A program made the position numbers and the translations under genes. A stretch of DNA of 64,000 nucleotides from Rathayibacter_A sp036510655 (lineage in GTDB: Bacteria > Actinomycetota > Actinomycetes > Actinomycetales > Microbacteriaceae), in assembly GCA_036510655.1 (NCBI GenBank), contig DATCDQ010000021.1:1-64000 (forward strand), read 5' to 3'. The notes under the pieces were generated by a model. The model saw only the letters and a program-made list of their open reading frames with translations, was not told the DNA's origin and did not search any database. Shown here piece by piece: positions 41,321-50,084 of the stretch (position 1 is its first letter; each line of letters opens with the position of its first letter).

Positions 41321-42286
41321 CTATTTGGTGACCGGACTCTGCGGCGCGGAGACGTCGTAGACGGATGCCGACGGAGCATCCTTCAGAAGCGCCGCCAGGT
41401 CCGCAGCCTTGAGCTCGGACTGGTCGGGCCCGCCCCACAGCACCGTCTTGCCGCCGATCAGCGTCAGCGCGACATCATCCGTCGTTTTTGCGCTGACGGA
41501 ATCGACCTGAGGCAGTACGCTCGCTGGCAGCACGCTCAGTACAGCGGTCGCCGCGGTGAACCCGGGCGCGCTGCCCGCGCTCTCCGCCGTGCCGGCGAGT
41601 TGGATCACGGGGTAGCCGGTGGGCCGCTGAGCCGATCGGGAGATGACCACACCAGCCGGGTCCACGAGTTCGTAGCCGCTGCCGGTCTTCAGCAACCCGA
41701 CGGGCTGACGCTCGACGATCCGCACGACCAGGGTGCCCGGCGGATGCGTCTCCGTGCTGTAACTGCGGATCAGACCGAACGTGCCGAGCTCCTTCTTGAT
41801 GGCACCGAAGTCGATCAGCGGCAGAGGCTTGCCGAGTTGCCCGTCGAGAGCCGTGGCGATTGCGGCCGGCTTCAGTCGCGTCGTGCCGACGACGTCGATC
41901 GAGTGCAGCGCCATCAACGGCGAGTACGCAGCGAGCACGGCGCCGCCGAGAACGACCACGACACTGCCGACCGAGACCAGCCACACCGTGCGGCGCCGGC
42001 GTGCCCGGCGGGTGAACCGCTTGACCTCACCCCGCTCATAGCGTCTGCGGCTGCGTCCGGCCTCGCGCAATTCCCGCGCGGTGACCCCTTCCGCGGCTGT
42101 GCCGCCGCTCGGGCCGGAGCCCGGGCCAGGCGCGTCGGCTTTGCTGGTCGGCTGCACGAAGACAAGAGGTTCCTGAAGCGGCGCCGGGTCGCGAGGAGCC
42201 GCATCCGGCCGCGACGTTTTGGCCGCCGTCGCGAATGGGCCGGATGACGGCCCCTTGGAACGATCGAACCCCTGCGGTCGCTTCAT
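41321..42286 (-). CDS. ftsQ: cell division protein FtsQ
   Basis: A 321-residue bitopic protein: a long Pro/Ala-rich cytoplasmic N-terminus (about 1-100) with a basic patch RRYERGEVKRFTRRARRRR, one membrane helix (TVWLVSVGSVVVVLGGAVLAA), the POTRA domain (LMALHSIDVVGTTRLKPAAI) and the FtsQ beta domain. It links early and late division proteins and forms the FtsQBL complex. It follows murC by 13 bp. Confidence 0.93.
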   Translation of the reverse strand: MKRPQGFDRSKGPSSGPFATAAKTSRPDAAPRDPAPLQEPLVFVQPTSKADAPGPGSGPSGGTAAEGVTARELREAGRSRRRYERGEVKRFTRRARRRRTVWLVSVGSVVVVLGGAVLAAYSPLMALHSIDVVGTTRLKPAAIATALDGQLGKPLPLIDFGAIKKELGTFGLIRSYSTETHPPGTLVVRIVERQPVGLLKTGSGYELVDPAGVVISRSAQRPTGYPVIQLAGTAESAGSAPGFTAATAVLSVLPASVLPQVDSVSAKTTDDVALTLIGGKTVLWGGPDQSELKAADLAALLKDAPSASVYDVSAPQSPVTK

Positions 42287-42299
42287 CGACGACGTTCCG

Positions 42300-43697
42300 C
42301 TAGTCTCGCCGGTGCCGAAGCGACTCGAGGAGCTGCGGCACGATCCGGTACACGTCGCCGCAGCCGAGCGTCACGATGAAATCGCCATCGCGGGCGATCG
42401 TCGCCGTGTAGTCGGCCGCAGCCTGCCAGTCTGAGATGAACGCCACTTTGCCTGGGTCGGCGAACCGCTCTGAGACGAGGGCCCCGGTCACACCGGGTTC
42501 CGGATCTTCGCGGGCGCCGTACACGTCGAGCACGACCGTCTGGTCGGCGTAGTGCTCCAGCGTCTCTGCGAACTCTCTCGCGAACAGCCGGGTTCTGCTG
42601 TAGAGGTGGGGCTGATGCACCGCGATGATGCGGCCGTCGCCGACGACGGTGCGCGCAGCGGCCAGCGCTGCGGCCACCTCCGTCGGGTGATGTGCGTAGT
42701 CGTCGTACACACTGACGCCGTCGATCGTGCCGTGGAGTTCGAAGCGACGCTGTGTTCCGCCGAACGCGGCGATCGCCGCCAGCGCAGCAGCCGGATCGTG
42801 GCCTAGTCCGACCAAAACGGCGAAGGCGCCCGCGGCGTTGACGGCATTGTGCCGGCCGGGAATCCTCAGGGTTGCCGGATAGTCGGCGCCCTTGTAGGCG
42901 ATCACGAAGGAAACCGGGCCGTCCGTGAGAATCGAGTGCACGCGCACGTCGGCATCCGGGGCTTCACCGAAGGTGAGGACGATCTTGTTGTCCAGCAGCG
43001 CGGTCATCTCGACGGCCCCGAAGTCGTCTGAGGAGACGACCACGAGTTCGCCGGCGGCCTGAGCGAATTCGACGAATGCAGCGCGGAAAGCTTCGAGTGA
43101 TCCGTAGTGATCAAGGTGATCCGGATCAACGTTCGTGATCAACGCCACGGAGGTGTTGTACAGCAGGAAAGTGCCGTCCGACTCGTCTGCTTCGACGACG
43201 AACAGGTCGCTGGATCCCGCCTGGCTGCTGACGCCGAGGGAATCGATGACGCCGCCGTTGACGAAGCTGGGGTCCTCACCGAGGCCGAGGAGGCCGGTCA
43301 CGATCATTCCGGTCGATGTCGTCTTGCCATGGGCGCCGGCCACGGCGACAAGCCGGTGCTTGTTGATGAGCCACGCCAGTGCCTGGGCACGGTGCAGAAC
43401 CGGGATTCCCCGTTCGAGCGCAAGTTGATATTCCGGATTATCTTGCCACAGTGCACCCGTGACCACGAGTGTGTCGGCGTCGCCGACATTGGCGGCGTCG
43501 TGTCCGATCGCGATCCGAGCACCCAATGCGCGCAACGCATCGATGTTGCTGGACTCGCGCACGTCGGAACCGGTTATCGTGTGCCCGGCACTCAGAAACA
43601 GCCGCGCGATCCCGCTCATGCCCGAGCCGCCGATGCCGACGAAGTGCATCGCTCCAAGTTCGTCGGGAATCGTCATAGCCAGGTCGGGTTCGATCAC
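42300..43697 (-). CDS. murC: UDP-N-acetylmuramate-L-alanine ligase
   Basis: The 465-residue cytoplasmic ligase adds L-Ala to UDP-MurNAc. It has the dinucleotide-like loop FVGIGGSGMSGIARL, the ATP loop GAHGKTTST, and DPDHLDHYGS, HPTEVAAAL and YSRTRLFAREF of the Mur C-terminal domain. GTG at 43697 (VIEPDLAMTIP) fits known N-termini and has AGAAAGAAG upstream; a GTG at 43721 would add eight residues. Confidence 0.95.
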   Translation of the reverse strand: MIEPDLAMTIPDELGAMHFVGIGGSGMSGIARLFLSAGHTITGSDVRESSNIDALRALGARIAIGHDAANVGDADTLVVTGALWQDNPEYQLALERGIPVLHRAQALAWLINKHRLVAVAGAHGKTTSTGMIVTGLLGLGEDPSFVNGGVIDSLGVSSQAGSSDLFVVEADESDGTFLLYNTSVALITNVDPDHLDHYGSLEAFRAAFVEFAQAAGELVVVSSDDFGAVEMTALLDNKIVLTFGEAPDADVRVHSILTDGPVSFVIAYKGADYPATLRIPGRHNAVNAAGAFAVLVGLGHDPAAALAAIAAFGGTQRRFELHGTIDGVSVYDDYAHHPTEVAAALAAARTVVGDGRIIAVHQPHLYSRTRLFAREFAETLEHYADQTVVLDVYGAREDPEPGVTGALVSERFADPGKVAFISDWQAAADYTATIARDGDFIVTLGCGDVYRIVPQLLESLRHRRD

Positions 43698-43765
43698 GGT
43701 TGTTCTGCTTCTTTCTGTCACTGTGCGGGGGCGCCGCGCACGCTCATCAGTATGCCGGACGCCCT

Positions 43766-44848
43766 TTACAGCGCGCTGGACATCAACTCTCTCGAGATCA
43801 GGTCGATGAACCGATCTGATCCGTCGAGAACACCGGTCGCGGCCGCGGCGCGCGCCATCCCAGCGAGGCGCTCGCGGTCATCCACGAGCGGGATCAACGT
43901 CTGGGCGACCCACGTTGCCGTGAACTCCGCGTCGTCGACGAGGAGCGCCCCGTGTGCGGCGACGACCCCTGCCGCATTGAATCGCTGTTCGCCGTTGCCG
44001 ACCGGATACGGTACATAGACGGCCGGGATGCCCAGCGCGCTCAGTTCGCTGACGGTGGCAGCGCCCGCCCGCCCGACCGACAGATCGGCGACGGCGAGTG
44101 CGAGGTCCATTCGGTCGCAATAGTCGATCAGGTGATAATGCTCGATGCCCAGATCCGCAAACTCGCGACGGCCACCCTGCACGTGCAGCACCTGGAAACC
44201 TGCATCGACCAGACGCTGCGCAGAGCCCAGCATCGCCACATTGATGCTCCGCGCCCCGAGCGATCCGCCGGTCGCCAGAATCGTCTTCCGATCCGGCGCG
44301 AGGCCGAACAGTTCCAGGGCCTCCGGCCGGGCCGCGGCGCGGTCGAGTGTCTCGATCTCCCGTCGCAGCGGCATTCCGACGAAAGAGGCATGAGCGATCT
44401 TCGTTCCTTCGAATGCGACACCGACGCAGTGCGTATAGCGACTGCCCAGGCGGTTGGCCAGGCCGGGACGCGCATTCGCCTCGTGGATCGCGAGCGGCAC
44501 CTTCTCGTGCCGTGCCGCACTGTACGCGGGCGCTGATGCGTAACCGCCGAAGCCGACGACGACGTCGATCGCACGCTCGGTCAGCATCCGCCGAACATCG
44601 GCCACCGCCGAGCGCCACTGGCCGGGAAAGCCCAGCGCTGCGGCGTTCGGTCGGCGGGGAAACGGCAGTTTCGGAATCGTGAGCAGTTCGTAGCCGCGCT
44701 CCGGAACGAGCCGGGCCTCAAGGCCCTCTTTCGTGCCGAGAACGAGCACGGACGATTCAGGTTGGCGCTCCGCGATCCGATCGGCAACCGCCAACAGGGG
44801 ATTGACGTGGCCGGCGGTGCCGCCGCCCGCCAGGAGATAGCGGGTCAT
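43766..44848 (-). CDS. murG: MurG N-acetylglucosaminyltransferase (lipid II synthesis)
   Basis: The 360-residue GT-B enzyme shows LLAGGGTAGHVNPLLAVAD, ATGGSLGARSINVAML, the DRMDLALAVADLSVGRAGAATVSE acceptor segment and the VPYPVGNGEQRFNA motif. It adds GlcNAc to lipid I on the inner membrane face. Its ATG at 44848 overlaps the ftsW stop in ATGA. An apparent 656-residue frame is just this gene extended through antisense ftsW sequence. Confidence 0.96.
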   Translation of the reverse strand: MTRYLLAGGGTAGHVNPLLAVADRIAERQPESSVLVLGTKEGLEARLVPERGYELLTIPKLPFPRRPNAAALGFPGQWRSAVADVRRMLTERAIDVVVGFGGYASAPAYSAARHEKVPLAIHEANARPGLANRLGSRYTHCVGVAFEGTKIAHASFVGMPLRREIETLDRAAARPEALELFGLAPDRKTILATGGSLGARSINVAMLGSAQRLVDAGFQVLHVQGGRREFADLGIEHYHLIDYCDRMDLALAVADLSVGRAGAATVSELSALGIPAVYVPYPVGNGEQRFNAAGVVAAHGALLVDDAEFTATWVAQTLIPLVDDRERLAGMARAAAATGVLDGSDRFIDLISRELMSSAL

Positions 44849-46077
44849 CGATGCGCTTTCTGGTTGCGGGTGAATGACAGCACGACGCCGATCGCGAACA
44901 GTGTGCTGATCAAGGCGGTGCCGCCTGCCGAGATCAGCGGCAACGGCACGCCGAGCACGGGAAGCAGTCCGAGAACGACAGCAATGTTTACCAGACCCTG
45001 GCCGAGAATCCAGACCAGCACGGTGCCTGTGACGACGCGAGCAAACGGGTCCGTTGCCGCGGTGATGATGCGACAGAAGCTGAAAGCCAACAAAATGAAC
45101 AGTGCGAGTACCAGGATCGCGCCGATCAGCCCGAGTTCCTCCCCCGTGATCGCGAAAATGAAGTCGGTGGACGATGCGGGCAGCCAGGACCATTTGGAAC
45201 GCGAGTTGCCGAGCCCGACCCCGAAGATCCCACCGTTCGCGAGCGCGAACATGCCCTGTTGGATCTGGTAACCGCTGTCCGTCGGATCTGCCTTGTGCGG
45301 TTGGAAGAATGCCAGGATGCGATCGACTCGACTCGGGCGTGACAGCGCGATCACCACAGCAGCACTGCCGGCGATCAGCGTGTACATGAGCAGGTGGCGA
45401 ATCGGCGTCCCTGCGAAGAAGAGTGCGCCGATCACCATCATGGCCATGATCACGGTTGTGCCGAGGTCGCCGCCGAGCATCACCAATCCGATCGCGACAC
45501 CGCTGACCAGGGCGGCAGGCACGAGGCTGTGGCGCCATTGCTTGATCTTGTCTCGCTTTTTCAGCAGGAACATGCCGAGCCACAGCACCAGCGCGATCTT
45601 GATCGCCTCTGACGGCTGAAAAACTACCGGCCCGATCTTCAACCAGTTCTTGTTCTGGTTGATCAAGACACCCAGTGGCGTGAAAACCACCAGGGCCTGG
45701 AGAAAGCATGCGACTCCAAGTCCGAACCACGCCCACTTCTGCCAGAATCGCGCGGGGATCCGTGAAACGACGAGCATCAGTGGCACCCCGATCAAGGCAT
45801 ATACGCCCTGGCTGAGGAACCGGGAGAAGAAGCTGTTGTCATCGACGTGAGAGACGACGGCGGAGGATGACAACACCATCATCAGACCGAACGCCACCAT
45901 GAACAGCGTGACTCCGAGAAGGAGAAAATAGTTCGACGATTCGGCCTGAAAAACGCGGCCGAGGGAGATCCGCGCCGCCGTCATGCTCCCGGCACCGCGC
46001 TCATCCGCCGAATGCTCAGCTGCGATGCCGATGCGCTGCCTAGCGGCCCCGGTTGCGCGAGGCGGACTCGTCGTCAT
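44845..46077 (-). CDS. ftsW: SEDS glycosyltransferase FtsW
   Basis: A 410-residue, ten-helix SEDS protein with GPVVFQPSEAIKIALVLWL, LGGDLGTTVIM (catalytic Asp region), SRPSRVDRILAFFQP, GNSRSKWSWLPASSTDFIFA and GVPLPLISAGGTALI. It polymerises septal glycan from lipid II with FtsI. ATG at 46077 has GGGAGGTGAGG upstream; the start lies 38 bp inside murD. Confidence 0.95.
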   Translation of the reverse strand: MTTSPPRATGAARQRIGIAAEHSADERGAGSMTAARISLGRVFQAESSNYFLLLGVTLFMVAFGLMMVLSSSAVVSHVDDNSFFSRFLSQGVYALIGVPLMLVVSRIPARFWQKWAWFGLGVACFLQALVVFTPLGVLINQNKNWLKIGPVVFQPSEAIKIALVLWLGMFLLKKRDKIKQWRHSLVPAALVSGVAIGLVMLGGDLGTTVIMAMMVIGALFFAGTPIRHLLMYTLIAGSAAVVIALSRPSRVDRILAFFQPHKADPTDSGYQIQQGMFALANGGIFGVGLGNSRSKWSWLPASSTDFIFAITGEELGLIGAILVLALFILLAFSFCRIITAATDPFARVVTGTVLVWILGQGLVNIAVVLGLLPVLGVPLPLISAGGTALISTLFAIGVVLSFTRNQKAHR

Positions 46078-47578
46078 CCGCCTCACCTCCCAAGTAGTCA
46101 TACACGGCACTGGCGAACCGTCTGCCCCGCTCTGCGTAGTCCGTGAACTGGTCCATCGACGCAGCCGCCGGGGCAAGGAGAACCGTATCCCCCACCTGTG
46201 CGGCCTGCGCCGCCAGACCGACCGCAGTGCGCATTACGTCACCAGTCTCGTCGGCGTCGACCTCGAAGATCGGCAGGGCGGGCGCGTGTCGTTGGAATGC
46301 CGCGCGCAGTGCGTCGCGATCGACTCCGATCAGGACGGCGGCGCGCAGCCGGGCAACATGTTCGGCCACGAGCGCGTCGATCTCGACACCCTTCAGCAGC
46401 CCGCCGGCAACCCAGACGACGGACGGGTAGGCGCGAAGCGACGCCGCCGCCGCGTGCGGGTTGGTCGCCTTCGAATCGTCGACCCAGGTGACGCCATGCG
46501 CGCTTGTGACCACCTGGATGCGGTGCGCATCCAGCCGGAATGCGGTGAGCACCTGCCGGATGACTGCCGGCTCCACTCCGTAGGACCGTGCCAGGCCGCT
46601 CGCCGCGAGAATATTCGCGACGATGTGCGGCGCGCCTAACCCGACGGCGCGCAACGCGTCGAGCGTCGTCAGTTCGACTGCGCTCGTTGCCCGATCATCG
46701 ACGAAGGCGCGATCGCACAGGATGCCATCGACGATTCCGAGGTCGCTCGGACCGGGGATTCCAAGGCCGAAGCCGATCGCACGGGCACCCTCGATGACGT
46801 CTGCATCACGAACAAGCCGCTCGGTCGCCGCATCCGCTTTGTTGTACAGGCACGCGACGCGCGTGTTCGCATAGACGGCACCCTTTGCGTCCCGGTAGGC
46901 CTCGAATGAGCCGTGCCAGTCGATGTGGTCGTCCGCGATGTTCAGGCACGCACTCGCGTAAGGCGACAGGCGACCGCCCGGATGACGGTTGACCCAGTGA
47001 AGCTGATAGCTGGACAGTTCGACGACGAGCACATCGAACCCGTTCGGATCCCGGACGGCGTCGAGCACAGGCACTCCGATGTTGCCGCAGGGGGCGGCGC
47101 GCACCCCTGCGGCCGCCAACATGGTCGCCGTGAGTTGAACTGTGGTGGTCTTGCCGTTCGTGCCTGTGACCATGATCCACTCCGCGGGAGTACCAACCTT
47201 GTCACGCAGCCGCCAGGCCAATTCGATGTCTCCCCAGACGGCGATCGACGCGGCGACCGCCCACCGAAGCACGGCGTGGTCGGGATGGAAGCCGGGCGAG
47301 ACAATGATCAGCTCGGGATCGAACTCGATCAATCGGGCGGGCGGGGCATCCAACTCCGCCTGCTCCAGGAGTTCGGCGCCGATCACGGCCAGTAGCCGGG
47401 CGCGCTGTTCGTCGGCCGCCGCGGCCACGACCAGGACGTCCGCACCCAGTTCAGCCAGTGTGTCCGCGGCCGCGAAGCCGGTCACGCCGAGACCGAGAAC
47501 CGCGACGCGAAGCTTCGACCAGTCGCTGTGCCAACTGGTCAACGCCGCGAGACGAGCCGCGAGGGGGTCAGCGGACAC
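46040..47578 (-). CDS. murD: UDP-N-acetylmuramoylalanine-D-glutamate ligase
   Basis: The 512-residue ligase adds D-Glu to UDP-MurNAc-L-Ala. Key parts are VAVLGLGVTGFAAADTL, the ATP loop MVTGTNGKTTTVQ, LNIADDHIDWHGS and VDDSKATNPHAAA. GTG at 47578 overlaps the mraY stop (TAGTG) and gives an N-terminus like homologues; an ATG at 47593 would add five residues. It overlaps ftsW by 38 bp. Confidence 0.94.
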   Translation of the reverse strand: MSADPLAARLAALTSWHSDWSKLRVAVLGLGVTGFAAADTLAELGADVLVVAAAADEQRARLLAVIGAELLEQAELDAPPARLIEFDPELIIVSPGFHPDHAVLRWAVAASIAVWGDIELAWRLRDKVGTPAEWIMVTGTNGKTTTVQLTATMLAAAGVRAAPCGNIGVPVLDAVRDPNGFDVLVVELSSYQLHWVNRHPGGRLSPYASACLNIADDHIDWHGSFEAYRDAKGAVYANTRVACLYNKADAATERLVRDADVIEGARAIGFGLGIPGPSDLGIVDGILCDRAFVDDRATSAVELTTLDALRAVGLGAPHIVANILAASGLARSYGVEPAVIRQVLTAFRLDAHRIQVVTSAHGVTWVDDSKATNPHAAAASLRAYPSVVWVAGGLLKGVEIDALVAEHVARLRAAVLIGVDRDALRAAFQRHAPALPIFEVDADETGDVMRTAVGLAAQAAQVGDTVLLAPAAASMDQFTDYAERGRRFASAVYDYLGGEADDDESASRNRGR

Positions 47579-48681
47579 TACTGCGACAGCCATTCCAGAT
47601 AGAACGTGCCGACGCCGGCCGCTGCCAGCATCCCTCCGATGATCCAGAATCGCACGACGACGGTGATTTCGGCCCAGCCTTTGAGCTCGAAATGATGATG
47701 GATCGGACTCATTCGGAAGATCCGTTTGCCGTGTGTGATCTTGAAATACGCGCGTTGGACGATGACCGACCCTGTTTCAATGACGAACAGGCCCCCAATC
47801 AGCACCAACAGCAGTTCCGTCTGGCTGAGGATCGCCAGGGCGGCGACTGCGCCGCCCAATGCCAGGGAACCGGTGTCGCCGAGGAAGATCTGCGCCGGTG
47901 ACGTATTCCACCAGAGAAAACCGACCAGCGCGCCAACGATCGCCGTGGCGACGATCGCCAAGTCGAGCGGATCTCTGACCGTGTAGCACTTGTACAGGTT
48001 GACACCCGGAGTCTTCGCACTGAAGCATGACTGGTTGAACTGCCAGAAGCCGATGATGATATACGAGCCGATGGCGAGGATCGATGCGCCACTGGCGAGC
48101 CCGTCGAGTCCGTCTGTGACGTTGACGCCGTTGGAGGTCGCCGTTGCAATGAAGTTGATCCACAGCAGGTAGAGCAGAAAGCCGATCGCAGGAATGCCGC
48201 CGAGGGCAATCAGGTCGATCGGCACGTTGCGGATGACGGAGACATCCGTCGACGCCGGGGTGTAACCCTGTTGGTTGGGAAAGTTGACGGCCAGGATTGC
48301 GAAGACCGTCGCGACGATCACCTGACCGGCGACCTTCGCCCAGCCGCCGAGCCCGAGGCTGCGCTGATTGCGGGTCTTGAGGAAGTCGTCGATGAATCCG
48401 ACGATTCCGAGGCCGACCATCATGAACAGCACCAGAAGTGCGGACACCGACCAGCCGTCGCCGCCGCTGGTCAGCACAGCGATGAAGTAGCCGACCAGAG
48501 TGGCGATGATGATGATGATGCCGCCCATCGTCGCCGTGCCCCGTTTGGCGTGATGCGACTTCGGACCGTCATCTCGGATGAACTGGCCCCACTGCAGGCG
48601 ATGGAACAGCTTGATGAACAGCGGGGTCAGGAAGAGCGAGAAGGCCAGTGATACCGCGCCGGCGGTCAGGAGTGCTCTCAC
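47578..48681 (-). CDS. mraY: phospho-N-acetylmuramoyl-pentapeptide-transferase MraY
   Basis: The 367-residue ten-helix enzyme forms lipid I from UDP-MurNAc-pentapeptide and undecaprenyl phosphate. Diagnostic motifs: GTATMGGIII, FIDDFLKTRNQRSLGLG (catalytic Asp cluster), NVTDGLDGLASG and MSPIHHHFELKGW. GTG start at 48681 overlaps the murF stop (GTGA). Confidence 0.96.
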   Translation of the reverse strand: MRALLTAGAVSLAFSLFLTPLFIKLFHRLQWGQFIRDDGPKSHHAKRGTATMGGIIIIIATLVGYFIAVLTSGGDGWSVSALLVLFMMVGLGIVGFIDDFLKTRNQRSLGLGGWAKVAGQVIVATVFAILAVNFPNQQGYTPASTDVSVIRNVPIDLIALGGIPAIGFLLYLLWINFIATATSNGVNVTDGLDGLASGASILAIGSYIIIGFWQFNQSCFSAKTPGVNLYKCYTVRDPLDLAIVATAIVGALVGFLWWNTSPAQIFLGDTGSLALGGAVAALAILSQTELLLVLIGGLFVIETGSVIVQRAYFKITHGKRIFRMSPIHHHFELKGWAEITVVVRFWIIGGMLAAAGVGTFYLEWLSQ

Positions 48682-50084
48682 GAGAACAATTCTCCCAGTC
48701 GATCGCCCAAAAACCGTAAGCCAGCGGCGTTCGACGACTTCACGAGCACAATATCGCCTGATCGCAACGTCTGCGCGAGCAGATCGTACGCTTGCTCCGG
48801 CGTGTCGGAGAAGGTTGATTCTCCGTCGAATGAGCCTTCGCGGATTGCCGAAATATGCATGCGCCGGGCGCCCGTTCCGACCACCACCAATTGGTCGATG
48901 TTCAAGCGCACAGCGAGAAGCCCGATGCGATCATGTTCCTCGCCGGAAAGCTCGCCCAACTCGGCCATTTCACCGAGTACCGCGACGGTTCGGGCGCCGG
49001 GCTCTGCCAATTGCGCAAGAGTGCGCAGCGCTGCCGCCATCGAATCCGGGGAGGCGTTGTACGCGTCATTGATGATGGTGACCCCGCCGGAGCCGCCGAG
49101 CACCTCCATCCGCCAGCGCTCAGCACGCGTGACCCGCTCCAAACCGGCGACGATGTCTTCGATCGGCACGCCGAGTGCGTACGCGGTGCCGGCCGCGGCA
49201 AGCGCGTTCATGACGTGATGTTCGCCCAGCACACGGAACTGCACCCGATGTTCCACGCCGCCGGGCAATACCAGGATGAATGTGGTGCCGGTTCGGTCGG
49301 CGACGATATCTCGCGCCGTCACGTCCGTGTCGGCGCCGAGCCCGAACCACAGCACGCTGGCGGCGGTCTTGTCCGCCATCGATGCCACGCGCGCGTCGTC
49401 GCGATTGAGCACAGCGACACTGCCCGCGGCCAAGTCGCTGACCATTTCGGTCTTGGCAGTCAACGTCGCTTCGATGCTGCCGAACTCGCCCGCGTGCGCG
49501 AGGCCGACTTTCAGCACCACTCCGACATCCGGTTTCGCCATCTGAACCAGACGCGCGATCTCGCCGATCGCGCTCGCGCCCATCTCCGCCACGAGGTAAT
49601 CGGTCTGTTCCGTGACCTCGAGCATCGTGAGCGGCGCGCCGACCTCATTGTTGTACGACTCCCGAGCGGCGACAGTCGAACCGAGCGGTGCCAGGATGCT
49701 GCTCAACAGATTCTTCGTCGTCGTCTTGCCGTTCGAGCCGGTGACGCCGATGATTTTCAGTCGGCCGGCCGCACGGGCGCGAGCGATCACGGCGGTTGCG
49801 AGTGCGCCGAGGGCCAGCACGGTGTCTGCGACGAGCACCTGGGCGACGTCGAGGTCGAGCAGATGATCCACGACCAGGAGCGCAGCTCCATTGTCGAGCG
49901 CCTGCGGCGCGAACAGGTGCCCGTCTGTCACCTCCCCCGGCTTGGCGAAGAAGATGTCGCCCGGTTTCACCTCACGCGAATCCGTGTGCGAGAGCCCGTC
50001 GATCACCCGCGTGTGCTCTGCGCCGCCTGCGTTGAGCTCGCCCGAGACGGCTTCTGCAATCTCGGCCAGGGTCATGCCGATCAT
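48678..50084 (-). CDS. murF: UDP-N-acetylmuramoyl-tripeptide-D-alanyl-D-alanine ligase
   Basis: The 468-residue ligase adds D-Ala-D-Ala to the tripeptide precursor. It shows GVTGSNGKTTTKNLLSSIL, the YNNEVGAPLTMLEV block, NDAYNASPDSM and GARTVAVLGEMAELG. ATG at 50084 directly follows the murE stop (TAGATG); an ATG three codons later is an equally possible start. No ddl gene lies in this block. Confidence 0.95.
   Translation of the reverse strand: MIGMTLAEIAEAVSGELNAGGAEHTRVIDGLSHTDSREVKPGDIFFAKPGEVTDGHLFAPQALDNGAALLVVDHLLDLDVAQVLVADTVLALGALATAVIARARAAGRLKIIGVTGSNGKTTTKNLLSSILAPLGSTVAARESYNNEVGAPLTMLEVTEQTDYLVAEMGASAIGEIARLVQMAKPDVGVVLKVGLAHAGEFGSIEATLTAKTEMVSDLAAGSVAVLNRDDARVASMADKTAASVLWFGLGADTDVTARDIVADRTGTTFILVLPGGVEHRVQFRVLGEHHVMNALAAAGTAYALGVPIEDIVAGLERVTRAERWRMEVLGGSGGVTIINDAYNASPDSMAAALRTLAQLAEPGARTVAVLGEMAELGELSGEEHDRIGLLAVRLNIDQLVVVGTGARRMHISAIREGSFDGESTFSDTPEQAYDLLAQTLRSGDIVLVKSSNAAGLRFLGDRLGELFS

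Noticed and set aside
43766..45736. A 656-residue reading of MurG with a long N-terminal extension
   Set aside because: The first part is ftsW sequence in another frame; MurG begins at 44848 with a normal N-terminus and ATGA overlap.
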